In this document: positions 1 to 7,439 of the stretch, piece after piece
Position numbering within the stretch: position 1 is the stretch's first letter
Layout: the number at the start of each line of letters is the position of its first letter
Translations under genes and position numbers: made by a program
Assembly: GCA_020528935.1 (NCBI GenBank)
Contig: JAJDFU010000256.1
Coordinates: 1-15,567, forward strand
DNA from: Saprospiraceae bacterium
Lineage (GTDB): Bacteria > Bacteroidota > Bacteroidia > Chitinophagales > Saprospiraceae
Direction: 5' to 3'
DNA: 15,567 bases
The notes under the pieces: generated by a model
The model's input: the letters and a program-made list of their open reading frames with translations, nothing else
Told to the model about the DNA's origin: nothing
The model's database searches: none

Positions 1-3000
1 TGGAAGAGGCCCAAAGGCCCCCGCCCAAGGGATCGAAGGCCAGGCCGGTCAAGTCGAAGAATCCGGTATTCCCGATCAGGGTGGGTTCAGCCGTAGAAGG
101 AGCGATGCGATACAACCCATAATCCAGGCCGAATGCTCCCTGCCCGAGCCCGAACAGTTCGCCATCGGTATTGAAGGCAATGGCCGAAACGGTGGCCAGG
201 CCCGTGGCTCCGACCCGGACAACCGCACCGGATGCGGCGTCGACCAGGTAGAGATCGGCGGTTTCGGCATCGACTCCGTACGTAATTCCATTGGGATCAA
301 TGGCCAGGGCCGGGATGGCATCCAATCCGGTATTTCCGATCAGGCTGCCCCTTCCCGTGGCCGGATCGATCGCGATCAACCTGCCCGTATCCACGAATCC
401 CGTACTGCCGTACAGCAAACCGGGCAATGCAGGTTCAATGAAGATACCTGCTCCCGTCAGAGCAACCGACCGGGAGGGAGCATCCTCGTCGTTGCTGATT
501 ATCCCGACCGAACTGCTGAAGGTATTCTGGCTGGGTGGCTGGAAAGAAACCGCTATTTCAACTTCTTCGCCCGGCGCGAGCTGCAGGGGAAGCGCCGGCA
601 AATTGCTGAGCGCAAAAGGCAAATCGGGGGCGAGAATGGAATCGATGACGACCGTATCCGTGCCTACGCTGCGCAGGGCAATGGGCGCGGCCCCGCTCAA
701 CGAATCCAGCAAGACATTTCCAAAATCGACGGTGGTGGGGTTAATTACGAGCTGAGACCCTTCCAGAGGAGGCGTAAGTGCACTCATGCCCATTATATCC
801 TGAAAGCCGGTAGGAAAAGTCGATCCTATCTCTCCGGTGGCCTTGTCGATGGAAAAGAAGAGATTATCTGGAATGACGTCCTCGCCGGCGGCACCGTAAA
901 GGTTGCCGTCCTGATCAAAGGCAATGGCCGATAAAAAGAAGAAGTCCGCATCGGCTACCAGCAGGGCGTTGCCGGAAACCGGATCGAGATTGTACAGCTC
1001 ACCAAAGCTGGAGGAGGCCCACAAAGTATTGTCGATCGGGTCGATAGCCAGGCCCAGCAATGCCAGCTCCCCGGTACTCCCTATCCGCGTGGGTGTTGCG
1101 GTGACCGGATCAATCCGGTACAAATCGAGAATGGGGCCAGCCCCATCAAACCCCAGGCCATACAGCTCGCCATTGGCATCGAAGGCGATGGCCATCATGC
1201 TAGCTGGATTCATACTCCCGATCCGCAAGGCATTGCCACTTTGGGCATCCAGAAGATAAAGATCATTGGTCTGGGCTTCGGTAGCGAAGATCAATCCGCT
1301 AATGGGATGAACGGCCAGGCCTGTTATGCCGTCGAGCGTGGTGTTGGCGATCAAGTTTGCCGCTTCCGGCAGGGGGTCGATGGTGATCAGCCTGCCGGAA
1401 TCCGCAGGTCCGGTCGCTCCGTATATCAAGCCGGGTAAAGCGGGTTGAAGGACGATGCCGATGCCCGCCAGGGCAACGGTTTGAACCGGCGCATCCTCGT
1501 CATCGCTGAACAGCTGGATCACCTGGCTGAAGGTATCTGCACTGCCGGGAAGAAAGGCCACTTCCAAATCAATCTGTTCGCCCGGGGCAAGCTGAAGGGG
1601 AAAGGCCGGCAAACCGCTTAGCACGAAGGGTGATCCCGGGTCGACGATGGAATCGATCGTTGCGGTATCCGTACCGATACTGCGCACCACGATGGTTTGG
1701 GAATCGCTCAGGGAGTCAACCTGCACAAAGCCGAAATCGACACTTCCCGGCATCAGTGCGAGTTGGCGGCCCATCAAGGGTACGGTATTGGCATCCAGAC
1801 CGCTGATGGCTGGAAAGCCGGTCGGACCGATGACCGTGCCTGCTCCGGTGATTTTGTCAATGGCGATCAATTCATTGTTGGCACCGAAACTGCTGGCAGC
1901 ACCGTACAGGTTGCCGAACTGGTCGAAGGCAATGTCCGGCACCCCGCCGGTGGCGCCCGTATTCCCGACGAGGTTAGCACTCCCCGTACTCTGATCGATG
2001 GTGTACAGCAGACCGTTCTGGCTGGAAGCGAAGAGTGTGGTATCCACCGGATCGAAAGCCAGCCCAAGCAAGGTGGGCAGGCCGATTGTGCCCACCGCGA
2101 ATATATCTCCTGTAGCGAGGTCAATGCGGTACAGATTTAACTCCGGGCCTGGTACGGCGCGCCCCAGTACAAACAACGCGCCACCTGGATCGAAGGCGGC
2201 GGCCGGAGCATAGCTCAAAGGAAGGTCCAGGACCAACGCCGCCTCGCCGGTAACGGCATCCAGGGCATAGAGCTCGGTCGTAACCGCATCGATGCCGTAT
2301 ATCGTGCCGTCGGGGTGGATGGCCAAGGCGGGGATGGCGCTCAGCTCGGTATTGGCGATGAGGGAGCCCGCCCCGGTTGTAGGATCAAGGGCGATCAGGC
2401 GACCGGTATCTACGAAGTCCGTCCCGGCATAGAGCAGGCCGGGCAGTGCCGGTTCGGGCAGGAAGCCCTCGCCGCTGAGCTGAAGATCAAAGGTCGGGTT
2501 TTCGACATCAGTACTCGTGATCTGGAAGCTCGAGGTAAACTGACCTTCGGCCTGAGGCGCAAAGGTGACCTCGATCATCGCGGAATCGCCGGGCGGCAGA
2601 CTCAGGGGCAGCGCGGGCAGAAAGCGGGTGGAAAAAGGCGGATCCGGTGCCGTAAGGCCGCTGACAACCACGGGTTCGGTGCCCGTGCTTCGCAGCATAA
2701 CCAAGAAGGATCGCTCCGTACCAACCACTTGCCTTCCAAAAGCCAGGCTGTCCAGGTTTACCAGCAACTGGGGGCCCTGGGACAGCAGGAAAATGTGGTC
2801 GAGCTGAAACAAGGCCGGCCCGCTGAAATCTTCAGGCACGTCCCAGACAAAGCGAAGCCGAACGGTGGAATCGGCCAGGGCACTGATATCCAGGGATACA
2901 TGGGCAGAGAAATCAAGCTCGACCGTTCCCGACGACGCAATCAGAAGATTGTCCTCGATGAAGGTGGTATCGCCGGATACCGACTCCAGAACCACGGTAA

Positions 3001-3493
3001 AGGACCGGTCGAGGGTTGCCCCGTAATTTACGAGATCCCAGGCAGCCCGGTAATCGAATTCCAGGGAAAGGACGTTGGGCGGCAGGGTGAGTTCCTGCTC
3101 CAGGGTAATCGCGCCCGGCCCCGAACCGTCCCAACCGTGGGCGAGCACGAAACTTCCATCCGTAGGCTCCGTAGAAAAAAAGCCGAAGCCGGGTGTCAGG
3201 CCGAATCCTGCAACCTGAATGGGGATGTAGGGAACAGCCAGATCCTGAACCACCCAACCGGACAGATCGCCGGTTTCGAAGCTGCCATTTTCCAGCGCTG
3301 CGGCATTCCGCTCGCTCCGCAGCGTGTGCTCCGCGGTGCGGGAATGGAGCCTGTTCCACATCGATGCGGAATGCCCGTAGGGCGGCAGGGGATCGGTTTG
3401 GCCAAGTGCGATGAGAGGCAGGGCCCAGATCAGCACAAAAAATAGCCACCGGGAGCTGAACAGCCGATGGCCTGGGGTTTGCTTCTTTTTCAT
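1..3493 (-). CDS. Giant secreted modular protein (choice-of-anchor D / beta-propeller repeats), 3' end outside window
   Basis: The reading frame is open for 1164 codons from the ATG at 3493 to the left edge, where it is cut off. Residues 1-31 form a signal peptide: MKKK, then a hydrophobic stretch ending ALG before Q32. Residues about 65-235 look like a beta-sandwich 'NGSFETGDLSGW' domain of the kind often found at the start of Bacteroidota exoproteins. Three near-identical modules follow, beginning at Q242, Q577 and Q914. Each has a roughly 100-residue HYDIN/ASH-like choice-of-anchor D domain (features such as vDFG, RSxGTdt, LPxxPLxLxPGe) and about 230 residues of propeller-like repeats (LAFDPxGxLYG, aLDxxTG, LIGNTG). 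By family knowledge these are surface or extracellular proteins, often T9SS substrates; any sorting tail would lie beyond position 1. Binding partner and function cannot be read from the sequence. The start is chosen because it gives a complete signal peptide. Confidence 0.9.
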   Translation of the reverse strand, partial: MKKKQTPGHRLFSSRWLFFVLIWALPLIALGQTDPLPPYGHSASMWNRLHSRTAEHTLRSERNAAALENGSFETGDLSGWVVQDLAVPYIPIQVAGFGLTPGFGFFSTEPTDGSFVLAHGWDGSGPGAITLEQELTLPPNVLSLEFDYRAAWDLVNYGATLDRSFTVVLESVSGDTTFIEDNLLIASSGTVELDFSAHVSLDISALADSTVRLRFVWDVPEDFSGPALFQLDHIFLLSQGPQLLVNLDSLAFGRQVVGTERSFLVMLRSTGTEPVVVSGLTAPDPPFSTRFLPALPLSLPPGDSAMIEVTFAPQAEGQFTSSFQITSTDVENPTFDLQLSGEGFLPEPALPGLLYAGTDFVDTGRLIALDPTTGAGSLIANTELSAIPALAIHPDGTIYGIDAVTTELYALDAVTGEAALVLDLPLSYAPAAAFDPGGALFVLGRAVPGPELNLYRIDLATGDIFAVGTIGLPTLLGLAFDPVDTTLFASSQNGLLYTIDQSTGSANLVGNTGATGGVPDIAFDQFGNLYGAASSFGANNELIAIDKITGAGTVIGPTGFPAISGLDANTVPLMGRQLALMPGSVDFGFVQVDSLSDSQTIVVRSIGTDTATIDSIVDPGSPFVLSGLPAFPLQLAPGEQIDLEVAFLPGSADTFSQVIQLFSDDEDAPVQTVALAGIGIVLQPALPGLIYGATGPADSGRLITIDPLPEAANLIANTTLDGITGLAVHPISGLIFATEAQTNDLYLLDAQSGNALRIGSMNPASMMAIAFDANGELYGLGFDGAGPILDLYRIDPVTATPTRIGSTGELALLGLAIDPIDNTLWASSSFGELYNLDPVSGNALLVADADFFFLSAIAFDQDGNLYGAAGEDVIPDNLFFSIDKATGEIGSTFPTGFQDIMGMSALTPPLEGSQLVINPTTVDFGNVLLDSLSGAAPIALRSVGTDTVVIDSILAPDLPFALSNLPALPLQLAPGEEVEIAVSFQPPSQNTFSSSVGIISNDEDAPSRSVALTGAGIFIEPALPGLLYGSTGFVDTGRLIAIDPATGRGSLIGNTGLDAIPALAIDPNGITYGVDAETADLYLVDAASGAVVRVGATGLATVSAIAFNTDGELFGLGQGAFGLDYGLYRIAPSTAEPTLIGNTGFFDLTGLAFDPLGGGLWASS
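242..2770 (-). repeat. Tandem protein-coding modules of 335-337 codons
   Basis: Three in-frame modules within the giant gene begin with equivalent Gln codons at 2770, 1765 and 754, so the period is 335 then 337 codons. Each begins with a choice-of-anchor D domain and continues into a propeller whose first strand reads like PALPGLxYg. The third is cut by the window edge. The left coordinate given here is only an inner reference point, since the array continues to position 1 and beyond. The pattern implies internal duplication followed by divergence. Confidence 0.8.
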
Positions 3494-3524
3494 AGGGAAA
3501 GGTTTATTGTGTTTAATCGAGCGA

Positions 3525-3712
3525 AATACCGTTTAAAAAATAAAAAGTCGCATGTCGCTTTCGCATTTGTCCGATCATCCCATAAGGAAGCGGTATTGTT
3601 TTTTACACCGACAAGGAAGTGATTGGGGACTCCAAAGCACTTCGAGTCGAGTTACATACCCGCGTGAAAAGATTTGGGCGCGCCCAAACCTTTTTGATAG
3701 CGGTACAAGTGC
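3525..3712 (+). repeat. MITE-like element, copy A
   Basis: This copy shares ordered blocks with copy B at 4015-4140: AATACCGTT followed by an A-rich stretch and AAAAGTCGYATGYCG; GAAGTGRTTGGGGACTCC followed by CACTT; and CGCGCCYAAAC leading to TTTGATAGCGGT. Copy A has about 55-60 extra bases between the first two blocks. Its ends are imperfectly inverted: the left end contains TACCGTTTAAA and the reverse complement of the right end contains TACCGCTATCAAA. This fits a small non-autonomous mobile or structured repeat element, but no target duplication was confirmed. Its left end lies only about 31 bp upstream of the giant gene's start codon, so it probably overlaps that gene's promoter region. 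Confidence 0.55.
3673..3695 (+). terminator. Palindrome plus T-run inside repeat copy A
   Basis: TTTGGGCGCGCCCAAA (3673-3688) is a perfect 16-bp palindrome and is followed by CC and five T residues on the plus strand, the shape of an intrinsic terminator. No plus-strand gene lies upstream, so it may be a structural part of the element. The equivalent site in copy B is decayed. Confidence 0.35.
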
Positions 3713-4014
3713 GTATTCGCGCTTTTCATACCTCTGAAAAACAGGGGCTTTCCTGCTTGCCGTTTACCTGCCAAAGGCATGGCATGCAGGTTCTCCTTAA
3801 AACCGTATGAGACCTGTCAAACAAGCAGGTCGATATACTTGATTGAGTATGAACTTTATACAATTTAAGCTAAATCGATCTCTCCTTCAAGGAATACCGG
3901 AGAAATACGATCTTTTCGTTCCTCTCCAAAGGAGCATCCCAAGCGTCCACGCCCTTCTTTACGGCCATCGCCGAAGTCCGGAAAACCTGAGACGCATCCC
4001 AATGGAACTGGAAT

Positions 4015-4140
4015 AATACCGTTCAAAGAATTAAAAGTCGTATGCCGTCAACGAAGTGGTTGGGGACTCCCTGCCACTTTGAGGCAAATAAATACACCTG
4101 TGCACGGGTTTGAACGCGCCTAAACTTTGATAGCGGTGTA
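4015..4140 (+). repeat. MITE-like element, copy B, running into the VOC gene
   Basis: This is the shorter, directly oriented copy of the element at 3525-3712. It has the left end AATACCGTTCAAAG, the hairpin block from 4053 (GAAGTGGTTGGGGACTCC, then CCACTT), and the right end TTTGATAGCGGTGTA. The reverse complement of the right end (ACCGCTATCAAAG) resembles the left end (ACCGTTCAAAG). The right end lies inside the last codons of the minus-strand VOC gene and supplies its stop codon. Block order and orientation match copy A. Confidence 0.55.
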
Positions 4141-4482
4141 GCCGTCCGGATCCACAACGACCAGGCTGTCCGGGCCGCCAGCGTTCTCCTCGGCTTCCTG
4201 TTCCGGTTTTATTCCCTCTGCCTTGAGCCGGCGCTGCATGGACCGCACGTCCTCGAAGGCAGCCGGGGGCTGCGCCTCCTCATCCCAGCCGGGATGGAAG
4301 GGGAGGATGTTCCCTTCAAACATACCCTGGAATAATCCGATGAGGGCATTGCCGTTTTTCATGATCAGGTACTTGCTGGCCTCATCTCCGCCCAATACCG
4401 AAAAGCCGAGCTTTTCGCAAAACGCTTTGGATGCGCCCAATTCCTTCACCCTGAGACGGATGGAAAAAGCTCCTAAATGCAT
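4120..4482 (-). CDS. VOC-superfamily (glyoxalase/bleomycin-resistance-like) protein with altered C-terminus
   Basis: This 120-residue protein belongs to the vicinal oxygen chelate fold. The opening (MHLGAFSIRLRVKELGASKAFCEKLGF) and the middle (YLIMKNGNALIGLFQGMFEGNIL, residues 38-60, then FHPGWD at 62-67) match a well-known family of single-domain VOC proteins whose substrates are mostly unknown. Family members I recall end DPDGNPILIDQ or similar after a conserved VVDPDG. Here residues 110-114 VDPDG are followed by YTAIKV and a stop, and those codons coincide with the end of repeat copy B. The protein therefore looks truncated or recoded at the last beta strand and may be compromised. The ATG at 4482 is the family's normal start. 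It lies about 100 bp downstream of the hydrolase gene, separated from it by hairpins. Confidence 0.85.
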   Translation of the reverse strand: MHLGAFSIRLRVKELGASKAFCEKLGFSVLGGDEASKYLIMKNGNALIGLFQGMFEGNILPFHPGWDEEAQPPAAFEDVRSMQRRLKAEGIKPEQEAEENAGGPDSLVVVDPDGYTAIKV

Positions 4483-4488
4483 GGTATA

Positions 4489-4530
4489 CGGGTTTTTAAC
4501 CCGGAAAACTCGGTTCGGTGTATTTTCCGG
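4489..4530 (-). promoter_or_regulatory. Two overlapping hairpins in the VOC leader
   Basis: Reading the minus strand, CCGGAAAA (4530-4523) and TTTTCCGG (4508-4501) form a perfect 8-bp stem with a 14-nt loop. CGGGTTAAAAACCCG (4503-4489) forms a 6-bp stem with a 3-nt loop. They share bases 4501-4503, so they compete, and the second ends 6 nt before the ATG at 4482. They could act as a terminator for the upstream hydrolase gene or a leader structure for the VOC gene. No clear T-run follows either stem. Confidence 0.35.
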
Positions 4531-4585
4531 CTCACGCCCCCCACTCCAACCTGTATAATGCTCAAAATCCGGAAGACTGGACGAC

Positions 4586-6349
4586 CTACTGTTTAATCAA
4601 TGGCTTAACGAGCTGCCGGGAGTGCTGCGTTTCTTTCAGCCGGAGGTAATAATTACCGGCCGGAAAAGCGGAAAGGTTGAGTTCGAGATCCGGTCCCTGG
4701 AAGATGCCGTGCAGCACCTCTCGTCCGGCAGCATTGAGTATCGAAAAGGTGCCCCGGGAGTCTGCCGGCAGGACGACCCGAAAAATAGCCCGGGATGGGT
4801 TGGGAAATACGTTTATCTGACCGGCGAGCGATGGCACCCGCGCTACATTCGTAGCGACCTCTCCCCGGGCGTAAAGACCAATATCCCTGATGTAAACGGC
4901 ATCGTCGCTGTTGCTGGCCGCACAGCGCAGTCGGATGCGGGCATCGGGGGCAAAGGAGATGCTGTCCGTTTCGATTCGGGCGAAGCCATAATCCCAAACG
5001 CCATTGGCGAAATCGGTGTCAGCCAGGAGGGTAAGGATATTGATCCAGCCAGAACCATCCCACAGCTCGAGGACGAAAGCTTCGCCGGTTTCCAGGCCCT
5101 CTGCCTCGTAGCGAAAGGCCACCTTAAGTACATCATAGCCACGCAAGTCCATCGGCAGGGCCTGCACGAGGGAGGAAGCCGCTCCGTTATTTCCCTGAAT
5201 ACGCACGGCTTCGCGATCGGCATTCCAGGAGCAATCTTCGCCGCCTGCCACAAACTGCCCGAAGCCCGTTTCAAATTCGTCGTACTGAAGGTTGGTAAAT
5301 GTATCGGGATGATAAAGATCGTCGAGGAAGGTCAGGGTTTCTGTGGCCACGGCATTCGGATCGTCTTCCGGGGCGTAGTGCCTTACTTTCAGCTGGGGAT
5401 GAGGCTGGCCATAGGCGCCGGGTACGCGCTCAATGAAGTCTCTGCGCGCATCAAACAGGCTGAGATCTGCCTGTCCGAAAATGGTCATAAAGGGTTTGGC
5501 AAAGCCTTCTATGTAGGACCATGCTGCCCGATTGGCCAAGGCTTCCGGCGCATCCGGGCTTTCCGGCACCATTTCGGGAAAGGATCGAATGGCCGATTTG
5601 TAGGCCGAGTCCGGCCAGGGGGCATAGTAGGCGTACCGTTCCTCGGCGGTGAGGGGTTCGTTGAGCTGACTCGAAATGACATGGCCCACGGGCACATCCG
5701 GATTGTCCCGCACAAATTGCCGCCAGTTGAGGTGTACCGGCGATATGAATGTGCCGTCCGGCAGGCTGGCATTAGCATTGATAAAGGCATCAAAGCGGTC
5801 GGGAAAGTACTCATTCATCAGGCGAATACCGATGGGGGTGCCATAGTCGTGCCCAAAAATCACGACCGACCCCAACTCGAGCGCGGAATCAAGTTGAGCA
5901 AACAGCTGCCTTACCCAGCCGACGTGGCGATCGTAGGTGTAGTCGTCGAATGCCGCCGGCTTATCCGACCGCCCCATGCCGATCAGGTCGACCGCAATCG
6001 TCCGGTATCCGGCGGCATTCAATGGGAGAATGACATGGCGGAACTGGTAGACCCAGGTGGGGTTGCCATGGATCATCAGCACGGTGGGCCCCGAGACCGG
6101 GCCTTCGTCGATGTAGTGCATGCGCAGTTGTCCGCCTTCGTAATCGTCCACGAAGACGTAATGGGGTTCAAAGTCGTAGCCGGCCAGATTCTCGAAACGA
6201 GCCTCCGGCGTGCGCAGATAATCCATCCCCGGTTGCGCCATCAAGGAAGGAGCGCCACTGCAGGTGAAGAAAACCATCAAGCTCAGGCCTGTTATGTGGA
6301 GGAAGAAGGGAAAAGCTGGGGTTTCAATGCGTCCTGGATCCATAACCAT
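4586..6349 (-). CDS. Secreted haloalkane-dehalogenase-like alpha/beta hydrolase with T9SS sorting domain
   Basis: This 587-residue protein has three parts. A signal peptide (about residues 15-39, ending LMAQ) is followed by an alpha/beta hydrolase domain (about 55-345) resembling haloalkane dehalogenases and epoxide hydrolases. That domain has the oxyanion motif HGNPTW at 94-99, nucleophile elbow GHDYG with Asp168, probable acid Asp295 in FGQADLS, and probable base His324. Next is a beta-sandwich domain (about 352-495; FETGFGQF, LRGYDVLKVAF, RIRLRC, YIRDIGLY). The tail at 509-587 is a type A T9SS sorting domain (VFPNPS, FSILNAAGREV, FPAGNYYLRL), so the product is probably exported and anchored or released outside the cell. 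The residue after the nucleophile is Tyr169, where dehalogenases normally have the halide-binding Trp, so dehalogenation is uncertain. ATG at 6343 is an alternative start. Confidence 0.9.
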   Translation of the reverse strand: MVMDPGRIETPAFPFFLHITGLSLMVFFTCSGAPSLMAQPGMDYLRTPEARFENLAGYDFEPHYVFVDDYEGGQLRMHYIDEGPVSGPTVLMIHGNPTWVYQFRHVILPLNAAGYRTIAVDLIGMGRSDKPAAFDDYTYDRHVGWVRQLFAQLDSALELGSVVIFGHDYGTPIGIRLMNEYFPDRFDAFINANASLPDGTFISPVHLNWRQFVRDNPDVPVGHVISSQLNEPLTAEERYAYYAPWPDSAYKSAIRSFPEMVPESPDAPEALANRAAWSYIEGFAKPFMTIFGQADLSLFDARRDFIERVPGAYGQPHPQLKVRHYAPEDDPNAVATETLTFLDDLYHPDTFTNLQYDEFETGFGQFVAGGEDCSWNADREAVRIQGNNGAASSLVQALPMDLRGYDVLKVAFRYEAEGLETGEAFVLELWDGSGWINILTLLADTDFANGVWDYGFARIETDSISFAPDARIRLRCAASNSDDAVYIRDIGLYARGEVATNVARVPSLAGQINVFPNPSRAIFRVVLPADSRGTFSILNAAGREVLHGIFQGPDLELNLSAFPAGNYYLRLKETQHSRQLVKPLIKQ

Positions 6350-6391
6350 TGATGTATTTTGCTGTATTAGACCCGACGCCTTCCCGGAGGT

Positions 6392-6435
6392 TTAACCCGG
6401 ATGATTCACGGGAACTCGTGAATCATCCGGGTTAA
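6392..6435 (-). terminator. 19-bp perfect inverted repeat at the end of the NmrA-like gene
   Basis: TTAACCCGGATGATTCACG (6392-6410) is the exact reverse complement of 6417-6435, with loop GGAACT. The stop codon of the NAD(P)-binding gene (6432-6434) lies in the stem. The hairpin sits 43 bp before the start of the downstream hydrolase gene. It lacks a T-run, but its strength and position suggest transcript end formation or mRNA 3'-end stabilisation, in either direction. Confidence 0.6.
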
Positions 6436-7217
6436 TTTGGACCTATTGAAAAGGCTGGGATGGTGCAGGCCTGTTCGATAGCCGTAGTGTATAGCACCGG
6501 ACGCTGCCCGGCCCAGCGAATCCAGGGGGCGGGATCGGGGATCAGTGCGGCCATGAAGTGAGCGACGTGGAGGCGGCTGGTCTTTCCGGGGTCGAACAGG
6601 GCGCTGCGCGGGGGCGAGGGATGGATGTGGTAGTCGGTCACTCTTTCTTCGTCGATCAGGCCGTCCGGGCGGACGGCCACCCACTCGATATGCGGATCGT
6701 CCCGCCCAACCCGGGTGCGCAGGTAATCGGCGGCCTGCTCGTTGTCCACATGGGGCGGCAACAGCAGGCGCAGCAGCCCGGTGGCGATTCGTTCGCCGGC
6801 CGTAGCGGGCTCGTCCAGATCGCGATTGCGCACACCGGCGGAGTTCATGAGTACGTACTTCACCGGCTGTGCCGGCGCACTGGCCCGAATCGCCTCGCAC
6901 AGACGGCGGGCCGCATCGGTCACCAGCCGGCGAGGGGGCCCGTAAACGCCTTTCCAGCTGAGGTTGTGCCCCAGGCAGGAGGCTACGGCATCACAGCCCT
7001 CCACCTGCCGGACCATTTCTTCATCACTGAGGTCCAGCAGGCTGGCCTGTAGCAGATCCAGCTGCTCCGGATCCCCGCCCGGAAATCCGGTCAGTTTTTC
7101 CGGCGAGCGCACGATGGCCCGCACGGTATGCCCGCGCTGCAACAGCTCGCGAACCAGCAGCCGGCCGGTGGCGCCGGTCGCCCCTACGACGAGTATGGTC
7201 ATCATGCCGTTTTCCAT
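6432..7217 (-). CDS. NmrA-like / SDR-type NAD(P)-binding protein
   Basis: This 261-residue cytosolic protein starts with a Rossmann beta-alpha-beta unit. The dinucleotide-binding GATGATG lies at 12-18, followed by LLVRELLQRGHTVRAIVRS; Arg33 and Arg37 near the end of beta2 are compatible with NADP preference. Later landmarks are CDAVASCLG (75-83), YVLMNSAGV (121-129) and AVRPDGLID (181-189), all typical of atypical SDR/NmrA proteins. It lacks a clear YxxxK pair, so it may be a redox sensor or a reductase with unknown substrate rather than a classical dehydrogenase. Starts at M5 or M6 are possible. Its stop codon lies inside a large hairpin that separates it from the downstream hydrolase gene, so co-transcription is uncertain. 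Confidence 0.85.
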   Translation of the reverse strand: MENGMMTILVVGATGATGRLLVRELLQRGHTVRAIVRSPEKLTGFPGGDPEQLDLLQASLLDLSDEEMVRQVEGCDAVASCLGHNLSWKGVYGPPRRLVTDAARRLCEAIRASAPAQPVKYVLMNSAGVRNRDLDEPATAGERIATGLLRLLLPPHVDNEQAADYLRTRVGRDDPHIEWVAVRPDGLIDEERVTDYHIHPSPPRSALFDPGKTSRLHVAHFMAALIPDPAPWIRWAGQRPVLYTTAIEQACTIPAFSIGPN

Positions 7218-7397
7218 GCATCAGCAGTATTCCCTTTTCCGGGACTGCTCAAGATACCGAAATGCATTCCGGCATACTGCCTGCTCTGGCCCGGGGAGGG
7301 CGAGCCTTTCAGGCGGAAAACCATACCTTTTGGATAAGCATTCGGGTCAGCCGGATGCATGGGGCCACTCCGTACCAACCGTACAGCAGTACTTCAG

Positions 7398-7439
7398 GGA
7401 TCATTTACCTCACCAGGCGACATGTGCTCGGTGAGATCC
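7398..7439 (-). terminator. Candidate terminator hairpin after the cupin gene
   Basis: CTCACC (7409-7414) pairs with GGTGAG (7430-7435) around a 15-nt loop, and GGAT (7398-7401) can extend the pairing with ATCC (7436-7439) across an internal bulge. It begins 8 nt after the cupin stop codon. There is no T-run, so this is a weak call. Confidence 0.3.

Larger units (their letters stand above)
3494..4119. other. Gene-free region with repeat copies and hairpins
   Basis: This 626-bp stretch has no convincing gene. Short open frames here lack recognisable domains. It holds two direct copies of a small element (3525-3712 and 4015-4140). Between them lies more AT-rich DNA with nested hairpins: CAGGT at 3787-3791 can pair with ACCTG at 3812-3816, which can instead pair with CAGGT at 3826-3830, and ATACT/AGTAT flank a 6-nt loop at 3835-3850. 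No transposase remnant was recognised. Confidence 0.6.

Noticed and set aside
2315..3445. Plus-strand open frame (376 codons) opposite the giant exoprotein
   Set aside because: The minus-strand frame has a signal peptide and repeated domains; this one is a Gly/Gln/Arg-rich shadow.
3619..3810. 63-codon plus-strand open frame in repeat copy A
   Set aside because: It spans the palindrome and the repeat end, is not preserved in copy B, and has no family resemblance.
4622..6352. Long plus-strand open frame (576 codons) opposite the hydrolase gene
   Set aside because: It is fully antisense to a gene with clear domains, shows no family motifs or signal sequence, and is explained by GC-rich codon use on the other strand.
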